Shown here piece after piece: positions 8,447-16,945 of a DNA stretch of 64,000 nt (position 1 is its first letter; each line of letters begins with the position of its first letter). The DNA lies in NCBI RefSeq assembly GCF_024206475.1, contig NZ_JAMBPR010000005.1:124001-188000 (forward strand), written 5' to 3'. The translations under genes and the position numbers were made by a program. Origin of the DNA: Paraburkholderia sp. CNPSo 3274 (GTDB taxonomy: Bacteria > Pseudomonadota > Gammaproteobacteria > Burkholderiales > Burkholderiaceae). The notes under the pieces are model-generated. The model saw only the letters and a list, made by a program, of their open reading frames with translations, made no database searches and was not told where the DNA came from.

Positions 8447-9106
8447 CTATCTGGCGCTCTGAGGAACCGGCTGCACCTGCTGCAACTTCCTGATGAGCTC
8501 GGCCACGGATCGCGCATTGAGTTTGTGCATGGCCTGCGCCCGATGGATCTTGACCGTGACCTCGCTGAGGCACAGGAGGTCAGCAATCTGTTTGTTCAGT
8601 AGACCTTCCGTCACCAGCCCGATCACTTCGCGCTCGCGTGCCGTCAGCGAATCGTACGCTTGACGAATGCCTGCAACGAGCCTCGCCTGGCGCCTCAATT
8701 CGCCATCGCGTTTGAGCGCCGCAGCGATCGTATCGAGCAGATCCTGATCCTTGAATGGCTTTGTCATGAAATCGAAAGCGCCCGCTTTCATCGCCTTGAC
8801 GGTCATGCCTATATCGCCATGTCCCGTCAGGAAGACGATGGGAAATCGAATGCTCTCTTTAAAGGCTTCCTGCTGAAGCGTGAGACCGCTCTCGCCTCGT
8901 AGTCGAATGTCGAGAATGAGGCAACTCGGCACGTCCGGCATTTTCACGGCGAGGAATTCGTCAGCCGATTCGAATGCCCGAACCTCGATGCCCACTGACA
9001 TGAGCAGACTGGTTAGCGCGCCTCGAATAGACTCGTCGTCGTCGATCACGTACACGAGCGAGTCCGGTAGTTGTTCACTTCGCGTCCCAACGCTATCGTG
9101 TTTCAT
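8447..9106 (-). CDS. FixJ/NarL-type response regulator
   Basis: A 219-residue two-domain response regulator. The receiver shows IDDDES, the phospho-acceptor in ILDIRLRGESG, LTGHGDI and MTKPFKD; the LuxR-type helix-turn-helix is LTAREREVIGLVTEGLLNKQ followed by SEVTVKIHRAQAM. The internal ATG at 9106 is chosen because receiver homology starts shortly after it and a coding extension upstream has no such homology. FixJ-type regulators pair with PAS-containing kinases; none is adjacent. Confidence 0.9.
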   Translation of the reverse strand: MKHDSVGTRSEQLPDSLVYVIDDDESIRGALTSLLMSVGIEVRAFESADEFLAVKMPDVPSCLILDIRLRGESGLTLQQEAFKESIRFPIVFLTGHGDIGMTVKAMKAGAFDFMTKPFKDQDLLDTIAAALKRDGELRRQARLVAGIRQAYDSLTAREREVIGLVTEGLLNKQIADLLCLSEVTVKIHRAQAMHKLNARSVAELIRKLQQVQPVPQSAR

Positions 9107-9435
9107 CGCTCGATCTTCGAAAAGTTCGTGATGGCGAAAAAGTGCCGATGCTCGCCATATGGTAAGCAATAGCAAGACTTATCGCTACCGCTTGCACGCT
9201 GTGAGCGGTGCCCGCCTTTGAAGCAGGCGCCCACATAACTCATGCGCTTTAGCCCGGCCCCTTTTGGTGCACCACGCCTGGGAACTACACGGTTCATACC
9301 GGCGTATTAGGCACCACATGCCGGCTAGATACAGCTTCAGCCATTCGGAGAATGGTCAGCTTACCGCTGCACGCTTAACCTTTTTACTACGGGTCATCGC
9401 GCTATCGGGATCATTGGCCAGATTGGGTGCGCAAA
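9107..9435. other. Divergent intergenic region with inverted repeat
   Basis: About 330 bases between the leftward FixJ-type gene and the rightward GlxA-type gene. No ORF is convincing. At 9341-9355 there is a perfect inverted repeat, CCATTC-GGA-GAATGG, about 80 bases upstream of the GlxA start; it could be an operator or a small hairpin. Nothing else distinctive was seen. Confidence 0.45.
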
Positions 9436-10398
9436 ATGAAAGTCGCTATTGTGGTGCTTGATGGTGTACAGGCCATGGATATGGCAGGCCTGCTCGACGC
9501 GTTCTCCGAAGCAAACCATTTGCTCGGCGAGGCGCGCCAGTATCAGGTGCCCCTCATTGGAGAGCACGCAGGCGGGGTCGCCTGTTCGAACGCAATGCAG
9601 CTTTGCATGCCGTGGGTCTATGCGGACTTTCGTGCAAACATCGATGTTCTGCTGGTGACAGGCGCCTCCCACGCAACGAACGTCCGGCCGAAACAAGATT
9701 TTCTGGACTGGCTGCGGCGGCGCGCACTCGAGTCGAAGCGATACGGCTGCGTTTGCAACGGCGCATGGCTGCTCGGGCGCGCAGGTCTGCTCGATGGCAA
9801 GGAGATTGCCGCGCGTTGGACCGACGCGAGCCAGCTGGCAAGCGCATTCCCGCGTGCCCGGATACGTCCCGATAAAAACCTGATACGCGACGGACGTCTG
9901 ATTTCATCTGCCGGCGCGACCGCCGGGCTCGATCTTGGCCTCGCTCTCATCGCACAAGACTGGGGCCAGAAGCTCGCCGAACAGGTGGCAAGACGTCTTG
10001 GCGCTCATCTGCAGAGCGAGCCATACCAACGTAATCCTTACATTGCAGCGCTAACCGATGAAAGTTCGCTTATAGGAAAAGTACAACGTCATATCGACGA
10101 CCATCTTTCCGATGTGCTTTCGATAGAGCAACTCGCCGACGCGGTCTGCGTGAGCCGGCGCACCCTGGCGAGGATCTTTGCGAAGTATCTCCACACGACA
10201 CCTTCCGCTTTCGTGGATCAGCTCCGTGTTGGTGCTGCAAAAAGGCTATTGGAGGAACGCAACGTTCCGATGAAAACCGTTGCGTTCGACTGTGGCTTTC
10301 ATAACGCTGCGCATATGCGCATGGTGTTTCAGAGGCGCCTGAAGGTCACCCCTCGGCAATACCGCCAACAGTCCCACAATACCGAGGTCGCCGCCTGA
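9436..10398 (+). CDS. GlxA-family transcriptional regulator (DJ-1/PfpI + AraC HTH)
   Basis: A 320-residue regulator combining an N-terminal DJ-1/PfpI-like domain (KVAIVVLDGVQAMDMAGLLD, nucleophile elbow YGCVCNGAWLLGRAG) with a C-terminal AraC double helix-turn-helix (SIEQLADAVCVSRRTLARIF, AFDCGFHNAAHMRMVFQRRL). The family senses small amide or amine metabolites and usually activates genes. ATG at 9436 matches the start of the second copy at 40739-41704; an upstream GTG at 9427 is possible. It reads toward the SDR gene 175 bases downstream, a likely target or cotranscribed partner. Confidence 0.9.
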   Translation: MKVAIVVLDGVQAMDMAGLLDAFSEANHLLGEARQYQVPLIGEHAGGVACSNAMQLCMPWVYADFRANIDVLLVTGASHATNVRPKQDFLDWLRRRALESKRYGCVCNGAWLLGRAGLLDGKEIAARWTDASQLASAFPRARIRPDKNLIRDGRLISSAGATAGLDLGLALIAQDWGQKLAEQVARRLGAHLQSEPYQRNPYIAALTDESSLIGKVQRHIDDHLSDVLSIEQLADAVCVSRRTLARIFAKYLHTTPSAFVDQLRVGAAKRLLEERNVPMKTVAFDCGFHNAAHMRMVFQRRLKVTPRQYRQQSHNTEVAA

Positions 10399-10572
10399 GC
10401 AATCGCCGCGTGCGCAGCCTCGCAATCTCGCCGCGATTTGTTCACGCGACGCAAGACTCTTAGTCCATGGTGTGTGTTCGTACTCGCAACGGATGCGCCT
10501 ACAGTGCTTGTCCATCGGATCCCTTGATTCGAACGGCCACCCGGCCGACTTACCCATACTGCGGGATACACA

Positions 10573-11280
10573 ATGAGCACTTCCAAGGTCGTCATCGTCA
10601 CCGGAGCATCGCAAGGCATTGGCGCCGAAACCGTCAAGGCCTTTCGCGCGCAGGGCCATCGCGTGGTCGCCACGGCCCGTTCCATCACGCCGGCCGCTGA
10701 GGCCGACTATGTTGCCGTGGCCGGCGACATCGGCGACGCCGCCACGGCTCGCCGCGTGGTGAACGCCGCCATCGAGCACTTCGGTCGTGTCGATACGCTC
10801 GTCAACAACGCGGGCATTTTCATTGCGAAGCCCTTCACGCAGTACACCGCCGACGACTACGCCGCGATCCTGAACGTCAACCTGAACGGCTTCTTCCACA
10901 TCACGCAATATGCGATCGAAGCGATGCAGAAGCACGGCAGCGGCCACGTGGTGAACGTCACCACCACGCTTGCGGACAAGGCAAACAGTAAAGTCCCGTC
11001 CGTTCTTGCCTCGCTCACCAAGGGCGGCCTGAACGCTGCGACGAGGTCGCTCGCAATCGAGTATGCGCGCGCGGGAATCCGTGCCAACGCGGTTTCGCCT
11101 GGGGTGATCAAGTCGCCGATGCATGCTCCCGAAACGCACGCCACGCTCGGCGCAATGCATCCGGTCGGTCGCATGGGCGAAATGAGCGACATCGTCAATG
11201 CGATTCTCTATCTCGACTCGGCACCGTTCGTGACGGGCGAGATCCTGCACGTGGACGGCGGCCAGAGCGCAGGTCAATGA
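10573..11280 (+). CDS. SDR-family protein lacking the catalytic tyrosine
   Basis: A 235-residue short-chain dehydrogenase/reductase fold. The dinucleotide motif TGASQGIG and the NNAG motif are intact, and DGGQ near the C-terminus is typical. The active site is not: where the family has Ser...Tyr-x-x-x-Lys, this protein reads VNVTTT and ASLTK, so Lys150 is present but position 146 is Ala and the serine is Thr. It may bind NAD(P) without classic chemistry, or use another residue. A close paralogue at 53377-54087 has the same substitutions. Preceded by the GlxA-type regulator and followed by a very strong bidirectional hairpin. Confidence 0.9.
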   Translation: MSTSKVVIVTGASQGIGAETVKAFRAQGHRVVATARSITPAAEADYVAVAGDIGDAATARRVVNAAIEHFGRVDTLVNNAGIFIAKPFTQYTADDYAAILNVNLNGFFHITQYAIEAMQKHGSGHVVNVTTTLADKANSKVPSVLASLTKGGLNAATRSLAIEYARAGIRANAVSPGVIKSPMHAPETHATLGAMHPVGRMGEMSDIVNAILYLDSAPFVTGEILHVDGGQSAGQ

Positions 11281-11294
11281 GCGGTTGAGCATCG

Positions 11295-11339
11295 CCCGCG
11301 CCCCCTGCCTCGATGGGTCGTCGAGGCAGGGGGCGCGGG
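11295..11339. terminator. Strong bidirectional terminator hairpin
   Basis: A perfect 19-base inverted repeat (arms 11295-11313 and 11321-11339, first arm CCCGCGCCCCCTGCCTCGA) with a 7-base loop. It lies between the convergent SDR and NTF2-like genes, so it can serve both. There is no T-run on either side, so it is a strong hairpin rather than a textbook intrinsic terminator. Confidence 0.75.
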
Positions 11340-11347
11340 GCAGCCAC

Positions 11348-11710
11348 TTATTCCACGTTGGTTAGCGTCTTCGTAATGACAAGCCATTTGTCACGCTGGC
11401 GCATGATCGAAAAATAATTGTAGTAATTGAAACCCAGCATGCGTACGCGCAGTTTCGCCGTCGCGATGTTTTTCTGAACATCGAGCATCAGCAGTTCCGT
11501 TTTGACCGGTTCGCCCAATTCGGCTGGCGATTTCCTGTTTGCCACACCCGCAAGATACTCCTCGATCGTCTTGTAGTAGGGCTGACCATTCACCTCCCCC
11601 GCTACGACCGCGCGCGGATCGAACACCGTTCTCAACTGCTCCACATCGCCTCGCCAGGTGGCGTCGAAATAGCGCTGGACGAGTTCGACGATTTCGTTGC
11701 TTTCGTTCAT
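11348..11710 (-). CDS. NTF2-like protein (putative lumazine-binding type)
   Basis: A 120-residue cone-shaped NTF2-like protein of the kind annotated as putative lumazine-binding. It opens EIVELVQRYFDATWRGDVEQ, has the mid-segment YYKTIEEYLAGVANRKSP and ends in strand-rich KWLVITKTLTNVE. ATG at 11710 is chosen for AGGAGTG eight bases upstream; a longer ATG start at 11737 has no such site. The family includes ligand-binding and isomerase-like proteins, so no reaction can be assigned. It converges with the SDR gene. Confidence 0.82.
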   Translation of the reverse strand: MNESNEIVELVQRYFDATWRGDVEQLRTVFDPRAVVAGEVNGQPYYKTIEEYLAGVANRKSPAELGEPVKTELLMLDVQKNIATAKLRVRMLGFNYYNYFSIMRQRDKWLVITKTLTNVE

Positions 11711-11752
11711 TGCGTCACACTCCTTTTTGATTCCCACCTCGGTCTGAGAATT

Positions 11753-11790
11753 CGAAGCGGGCTGTGCAATCGCTTGCGCAGCCCGCTTCG
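11753..11790 (-). terminator. Hairpin between DsbA-family and NTF2-like genes
   Basis: Inverted repeat CGAAGCGGGCTG / CAGCCCGCTTCG, 12 bases per arm with a 14-base interval that can pair a little further. It lies just downstream of the DsbA-family stop and ahead of the NTF2-like gene on the same strand, so it probably separates the two transcripts. No T-run follows it leftward. Confidence 0.55.
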
Positions 11791-11811
11791 AAAAACCACG
11801 ATCAAGAGCGA

Positions 11812-12453
11812 TCAGGCAAGCGGCCCCTCGATCTCGTTGAGCCTTTCTTCGAGGACGTTGACGCTCGCATAGCCCGAATGCACAGCGTACGTCCGGCCTT
11901 GTTCTTCAAGCAGCAAGGTCGGGAATGACGCGACGCCAAGCGCTCGCGCGCGTGCGAAATCGCGCTGCGTCTCTTCTTTCGTTTCTGCTGCTGCCCATGC
12001 CTGGTAGAACGCGTCGGCGCTCACCTGAACGCCCACGGCATCCAGCGCCGTTGCGGCGATATCGCTCAACACGCGACCGTCGGTCGTATCCAGCCCTTGC
12101 ACATAGAATCCGTTCTGGAGCGCGCGGAACATCGAGAGCAATGCGTCTCCACTCGCGAAGCGGCGTGCCGCCACAACGGCACGACATACCGGCTCGGTAT
12201 CGTAGACGAACCCCTCGCGCGCCATGAACGCTTCGCGGTTGAACGGCAAGCCGCTCAGCGCTTCCACGCGCTGCCAGTGCTGCAGCCGGAAACGCTTGCC
12301 GGTTGCGTCGAGAACATCGGTCGCGCCAGCGCGAATACCGCCGGCCACGATTTCCAGTTTCAGATCCGGCACGCGCGCGACGAGCGCCGAAAGCTCCTTT
12401 CCAAAGCCATAGCACCACGAACACATCGGATCGCCAACATAGATCAGTTTCAT
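11812..12453 (-). CDS. DsbA-family (FrnE-like) thioredoxin-fold protein
   Basis: A 213-residue DsbA-family oxidoreductase of the cytoplasmic FrnE/2-hydroxychromene isomerase type. The active site is CSWC in GDPMCSWCYGFGKEL, right after the first strand (KLIYVG), followed by the helical insertion and a C-terminal SFPTLLLEEQG with the cis-proline. There is no signal peptide, so it acts in the cytoplasm as a thiol oxidoreductase or isomerase. ATG at 12453 precedes the first strand directly; the longer reading from 12510 adds a Cys/Arg-rich lead with no fold homology. Confidence 0.88.
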   Translation of the reverse strand: MKLIYVGDPMCSWCYGFGKELSALVARVPDLKLEIVAGGIRAGATDVLDATGKRFRLQHWQRVEALSGLPFNREAFMAREGFVYDTEPVCRAVVAARRFASGDALLSMFRALQNGFYVQGLDTTDGRVLSDIAATALDAVGVQVSADAFYQAWAAAETKEETQRDFARARALGVASFPTLLLEEQGRTYAVHSGYASVNVLEERLNEIEGPLA

Positions 12454-12639
12454 TCTTGCTCGCTCAAATGAAGAGACAACGCAGGGCCCGCAGGACCCCA
12501 TGCCCCGCATCGCTCCCAGCCATCAGAGTCACTATAGGGTTCCGGCCTGACTCGATAAACGCCGTAGCCAGAACTTCTTTTGTTACATGGCGGAAAGACG
12601 AAATGCGCCTCACGAGCAGACTGGCGCGGTCGTACTGGC

Positions 12640-14505
12640 CTAGAACATGTCCGAAGGCGTTTGATGACCTGCACGCGTGCCCCCGGACTCCTCTGCATCC
12701 CTCGACGGGATGAACGGCCCGGTGATCATGTCCGAATAGCTCATGCCAGGCCCGACCATCGGAAACACATCGGCATCCTGATCGATCATGACTTCGAGGA
12801 AAGCAGGACCGTCAAACGCCACGAAAGCCCTAAGTTTTTCCTCGACTTCGCCCAGGGCCTCGACGCGCTGCGCGAACTCGAACCCGTCGGCACGCGCGGC
12901 CATGACAAAGTCCTTTCGATGAAGCGACTTGTCGCTCACACACAGGCGCCCGTCGTAAAAGAGACGCTGCCACTGCCGGATCATCCCGTCACCGACATTG
13001 TTGAACAGCAGCACTTTGACCGGCACGCCATACGTGGTCGCGGTCTCCAGATCGCCGATATTCATGCGCATGCTGCCGTCGCCGTCGATGTCGATCACGA
13101 GGGCATCCGGGCGTCCCAACTGGGCGCCGATCGCAGCGGGCAAGCCAAAGCCCATCGTCCCCATGCTGCCCGAGGTGAGAAAGCTTCGCGGCTCGACGAA
13201 GTCGAAGAACTGCGCGGCCCACATCTGGTGCTGGCCCACGCCCGTAGTGACGATAGCCCGCCCGCCGGTAATCTCGCTCAACTTCTCAACAACGAATTGC
13301 GGCTGAATGAGCGGGCTCTTGCGGTCGTAGTTCATGCCGTAGCGCTGTTTGAGCTCCGCGATGTGGTCGAGCCACGCCAAAGGCGCCTGGACCTGCGCTT
13401 CGTGTTTCATCAGCGAAAGCAACGTGTCCTTCGCGTCGCCCACATGGGTCCAGTGCGCGCGCTTCACCTTGTTGATCTCCGCTTCGTCGATATCGATGTG
13501 CGCGACATAGCGCGCTCGCGGCGCAAAGGCGTGAGGGCGGCCGCCGGCGACGCGATCGTCGAATCGCGCGCCCACGGCAATCAGGAAGTCGCAATCTTCC
13601 ACCGCGTAGTTCGCGCACGCCGCGCCGTGCATGCCCAGCATGCCGAGCCCCAGCTCGTGCTTCACGGATATCGAGCCGAGCCCCATCAACGTGTTCACGA
13701 CGGGAATCCGGTAGCGCTCGGCGAACTGGCGCAAATCCGCCGTGGCGCCGGCCGTAATGATGCCCCCGCCTGCATAGAGCAGCGGGCGCTTGCTTTGCGC
13801 CAGCAGATCGAAGAATTCATGGCGCTTGCTCTCTTCGAGACGTGCTCCCTTCGCCACCTTGCGAAGCCGGTCGGAATAGCCGCGAAACGCCAACGTGCCG
13901 TGCCCCTGCCAGGCGCCGGTCCAGTTCTGGATGTCTTTGGGCACATCCACGACAACCGGGCCGGGACGACCGGTGCGCGCGACTTCGAACGCAGTGCGCA
14001 GCGTTTGTTCGAGCTTGTCCGGGTCGGTCACCAGAAACACTTGCTTGGCACACGCCGACATGATGTTGAACACCGGCGCTTCCTGGAACGCGTCGCTGCC
14101 GATCGCAGCACGCGGCACCTGCCCGCAGATGAGGACCACCGGGACCGAATCGCCATTGCAGTCGGCAATCGGCGTCACCGCATTGGTCGCGCCGGGACCC
14201 GACGTCACCATGAACACACCAACCTTTCCGCTCGCGCGCGCGTACCCCGCGGCCATGAAACCGGCGGTCTGTTCGTTGGCGGGTACGACGAGGTTGATCT
14301 GACGCTCGGGCTCGTCGGCATGCAGTTCGTTGAAACGAAACACCGCGTCGTAGGTCGGCAAGATCGCGCCGCCGCTATAGCCGAACACGGTATCGACACC
14401 CTGTTCGCTCAGTACGCGCAAGATGATGTCGGCGCCTGACATCGGTTCGCCGGGAAGCGGCGCTTTATGGGGGGCTTCTGAAGCTATTTTTGGGTTCTGG
14501 GTCAT
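12640..14505 (-). CDS. Acetolactate synthase-type large subunit (ThDP enzyme)
   Basis: A 621-residue thiamine-diphosphate enzyme of the acetolactate synthase large-subunit family, condensing pyruvate in branched-chain amino acid synthesis. Visible are the N-terminal GADIILRVLSEQGVDTVFGY, the catalytic Glu in ANEQTAGFMAAGYARASG, the QVPRAAIGSDAFQE segment of ALS proteins, and the ThDP-binding DGDGSMRMNIGDLETA...FNN. No ilvN regulatory subunit is adjacent, and the sequence differs noticeably from the ilvBNC-type enzyme I would expect elsewhere in such genomes, so this is probably an extra copy. It could serve a specialised alpha-keto acid. The whole plus strand opposite it is an open shadow frame. 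Confidence 0.9.
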   Translation of the reverse strand: MTQNPKIASEAPHKAPLPGEPMSGADIILRVLSEQGVDTVFGYSGGAILPTYDAVFRFNELHADEPERQINLVVPANEQTAGFMAAGYARASGKVGVFMVTSGPGATNAVTPIADCNGDSVPVVLICGQVPRAAIGSDAFQEAPVFNIMSACAKQVFLVTDPDKLEQTLRTAFEVARTGRPGPVVVDVPKDIQNWTGAWQGHGTLAFRGYSDRLRKVAKGARLEESKRHEFFDLLAQSKRPLLYAGGGIITAGATADLRQFAERYRIPVVNTLMGLGSISVKHELGLGMLGMHGAACANYAVEDCDFLIAVGARFDDRVAGGRPHAFAPRARYVAHIDIDEAEINKVKRAHWTHVGDAKDTLLSLMKHEAQVQAPLAWLDHIAELKQRYGMNYDRKSPLIQPQFVVEKLSEITGGRAIVTTGVGQHQMWAAQFFDFVEPRSFLTSGSMGTMGFGLPAAIGAQLGRPDALVIDIDGDGSMRMNIGDLETATTYGVPVKVLLFNNVGDGMIRQWQRLFYDGRLCVSDKSLHRKDFVMAARADGFEFAQRVEALGEVEEKLRAFVAFDGPAFLEVMIDQDADVFPMVGPGMSYSDMITGPFIPSRDAEESGGTRAGHQTPSDMF

Positions 14506-14527
14506 ACCTGACTCGCACGGAAACGGG

Positions 14528-14544
14528 CGCTGATGCGATCAGCG
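14528..14544 (-). promoter_or_regulatory. Inverted repeat upstream of the ALS gene
   Basis: Perfect 7-base inverted repeat CGCTGAT-CGC-ATCAGCG, about 23 bases upstream of the ALS start. Position and symmetry fit an operator or a leader hairpin close to the ribosome-binding site. No known regulator can be assigned. Confidence 0.3.
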
Positions 14545-14800
14545 GCCAAACATAACAGATCATTTCCCTTCCGACTCAAGAACAGCGTATGTCCCCTACC
14601 AGTTCGTGGACGACGGCTTCAGCGGGTTCTCCGCACGAAGCACAGTCCACCCGGCACTCTTTTGACGTGCGCCTGGAAATACCGTGAGAAAGGGCTCTGA
14701 AGATTCTGACAACGATTGAAGCGGTGTGCGTCGGCAATTAGGTGGTCTGTGGGCCAGGATGAGTCGCATCCGGGCCACGACGGCTGACCGTTGCCTACTC

Positions 14801-15001
14801 CTACCATTCGGCAATGCCCACGTCCAGCTCCTCGTCGTAGAACGCAACCAGAAACTCTTCGGGCATCAACCATGAGTCGACGCTCACGGTTTGCGCGCCA
14901 ACATCGACATCGACCTTCGCGTCGGCGTCCACGGACTTCATCGCATGCACGATCGTCGGAAGATCGTCCGTACGGATTTCAGTTTTCATCGCGAACTTCA
15001 T
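14801..15001 (-). CDS. Small HMA-fold-like hypothetical protein
   Basis: A 66-residue acidic protein with the pattern strand-helix-strand-strand-helix-strand (KTEIRTDDLPTIVHAMKSVD, VDVGAQTVSVDSWL, EEFLVAFYDEELDVG). This is the shape of ferredoxin-like HMA domains, but the CxxC metal motif is absent. AGAGGTG precedes the ATG. Similar small proteins occur in Burkholderia; function unknown. It lies alone between the ALS and dxs genes. Confidence 0.65.
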   Translation of the reverse strand: MKFAMKTEIRTDDLPTIVHAMKSVDADAKVDVDVGAQTVSVDSWLMPEEFLVAFYDEELDVGIAEW

Positions 15002-15124
15002 TTTTCACCTCTCTGTCTGGATAACCAGTCTGGATAACTATAGGATCAACGCCCAATGCCGCCAACCAGGCCAGCCTCAATTCACTCTTTACATCGCGTA
15101 ACCAAAACCAGCGGCACGAGGCGA

Positions 15125-16918
15125 TCATCCAACTTTGTCGAGTACGTCTACCTCTTCGGTGAATGCCATGACCGCTGCCCGCACGCCTGCGACACCCAGG
15201 CCATTCAATCGGAGCAGTTCAGAACGGTCGCCGTGCTGGACGAACTCGTCGGGAAGTCCGAGCCGTAGCATTCGTACAGCCCACCCTTCCGCCGCGATCC
15301 GTTCGGCGCATGCGGCACCCGCTCCGCCAATCACGGTGCCTTCTTCGAGTGTCACGATCACCTCGTGCTCGTTTGCAACCGTCAGCAACAAATCTTCATC
15401 GAGCGGCTTCACGAAGCGCATATCGACCACGGTCGCATCGATCTCCTTTGCGACTTCCATCGCGACCGAGAGCAAGGGCCCAAACGCCAGAAACGCCACC
15501 CGCGCGCCGCCCTGCTCGCCAGACACCCGGCAAATCACGCCTCTTCCGAGCGGCAGCGTCTCTTTTGTCTGCTCAATGACCTCAGACCCGGTTGTCGCCC
15601 GCGGGTATCGCACGGCGCACGGTCCAGGCCACGCAAGACCCGTGTTCAGCATGCGATAACATTCCTTTTCATCGGACGGGGTCATCACCACCATATTCGG
15701 GACGCAGCGCAGGGCCGCGATGTCGAACGCACCCAGATGCGTAGCACCATCGCCCCCGGCAATCCCCGCGCGATCCAACGCGAACAAAACCGGCAGATTC
15801 TGCAGGGCAACATCGTGAATCAGCTGGTCATACCCGCGCTGAAGAAACGTCGAGTAGATGGCGACAACGGGCCTCATTCCCTCAACGGCGAGGCCGGCCG
15901 CCAGCGTGACAGCGTGCTGTTCCGCGATACCCACGTCGATGTAGCGATCCGGATAACGACGCTCGAATTCGGTCAAACAGGACCCTTCGCTCATCGCGGG
16001 CGTGATGCCGAAGATTCGTTCATCCGTCGTCGCCGAGTCACACAGCCATTGGCCAAATACCTGGCTATAGGTCAGCTTGCCGCCTCTCGGACGCACGAGC
16101 CCTGTCTCAGGTTTGAACGGACTGGGCCCGTGATAAGCAACGGGCTCGCGTTCCGCCGGTCGATAACCCTTTCCTTTCTTCGTCACCACGTGGATGACGT
16201 GCGGGCGTATGCGTGTCTTCGCGTCCCGCAGCGCGGCGAGTAGTTTCGGAATATCGTGGCCATCGACGGGACCGACGTAATCCAGACCCAGTGTTTCGAA
16301 TAGCGTGGATGGAGGGACATTCGCTTCGTCGCGCCAACGCGTAACCAGCGACTCGAGATGATCATTCAGTCCGCCTACTGCCGGTGAAATCGACATGCGG
16401 TTGTCATTCAGAATAATCGTCAGCGGCAGCGCCTCGCAGGACCCCGCGTGATTCAGCGCTTCATACGCCATACCCGCAGACAGTGCGCCGTCGCCGATGA
16501 CCGCAACGACGCGGGCGTCTCGACCGCGCAGGCCCAAGGCCATGCCGACTGCCGCCGAAATGGACGTGCCGGCGTGCCCGACACCGAAAGCGTCGTAAGG
16601 CGACTCTTCACGCGCCGGGAAACCGGCCATCCCACCCACTTTCCGCACGCTTGCCATGCCCGCTTTTCTGCCGGTCAATATCTTGTGCGGATAGCATTGG
16701 TGTCCCACGTCCCACACCAGGCGATCGCGCGGCGTGTCGAATACATAGTGAAGCGCAACGGACAACTCCACCACACCGAGGTTCGATGCCAGGTGGCCGC
16801 CGGTACTCGACACACTTTCGATCACGAATTCTCGAACCTCGTCCACCAGGCGCTGAAGCTCACCCTCCTCCAGATCGCGCAAATTGCTCGGGAAATCGAT
16901 CATGTCAAGTAAGTTCAT
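15125..16918 (-). CDS. dxs: 1-deoxy-D-xylulose-5-phosphate synthase
   Basis: A 597-residue DXS, which condenses pyruvate and glyceraldehyde-3-phosphate to DXP, the first step of the MEP isoprenoid pathway and a source for thiamine and pyridoxal. Motifs present are STGGHLASNLGVVEL, VWDVGHQCYPHKILTGR, the ThDP motif IGDGALSAGMAYEALNHAG...NDN, DVGIAEQHAVT and YSTFLQRGYDQLIHDVA. It is about 35 residues shorter than usual proteobacterial DXS. It begins only 27 bases after the stop of the RND outer-membrane factor, with AAGGA upstream, so it looks cotranscribed with the efflux genes. Because of this context it is probably a second dxs copy rather than the housekeeping one. Confidence 0.93.
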   Translation of the reverse strand: MNLLDMIDFPSNLRDLEEGELQRLVDEVREFVIESVSSTGGHLASNLGVVELSVALHYVFDTPRDRLVWDVGHQCYPHKILTGRKAGMASVRKVGGMAGFPAREESPYDAFGVGHAGTSISAAVGMALGLRGRDARVVAVIGDGALSAGMAYEALNHAGSCEALPLTIILNDNRMSISPAVGGLNDHLESLVTRWRDEANVPPSTLFETLGLDYVGPVDGHDIPKLLAALRDAKTRIRPHVIHVVTKKGKGYRPAEREPVAYHGPSPFKPETGLVRPRGGKLTYSQVFGQWLCDSATTDERIFGITPAMSEGSCLTEFERRYPDRYIDVGIAEQHAVTLAAGLAVEGMRPVVAIYSTFLQRGYDQLIHDVALQNLPVLFALDRAGIAGGDGATHLGAFDIAALRCVPNMVVMTPSDEKECYRMLNTGLAWPGPCAVRYPRATTGSEVIEQTKETLPLGRGVICRVSGEQGGARVAFLAFGPLLSVAMEVAKEIDATVVDMRFVKPLDEDLLLTVANEHEVIVTLEEGTVIGGAGAACAERIAAEGWAVRMLRLGLPDEFVQHGDRSELLRLNGLGVAGVRAAVMAFTEEVDVLDKVG

Positions 16919-16945
16919 GACGTTTCAATCCTTGATGTGTTGAAT

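Noticed and set aside
12580..14439. 619-codon open frame on the plus strand opposite the acetolactate synthase gene
   Set aside because: It is an antisense shadow of high-GC codons: Arg/His-rich translation, no domain, no ribosome-binding site, while the minus strand has full family motifs.
14506..14800. T-box or attenuator leader before the acetolactate synthase gene
   Set aside because: I looked for a T-box bulge, a leader peptide rich in Leu/Val/Ile codons and tandem terminator/antiterminator stems; only a small 7-base hairpin was seen.
16919..16945. Thiamine riboswitch before dxs
   Set aside because: The 27-base gap after the outer-membrane factor gene is too short for one, and no matching sequence was seen.
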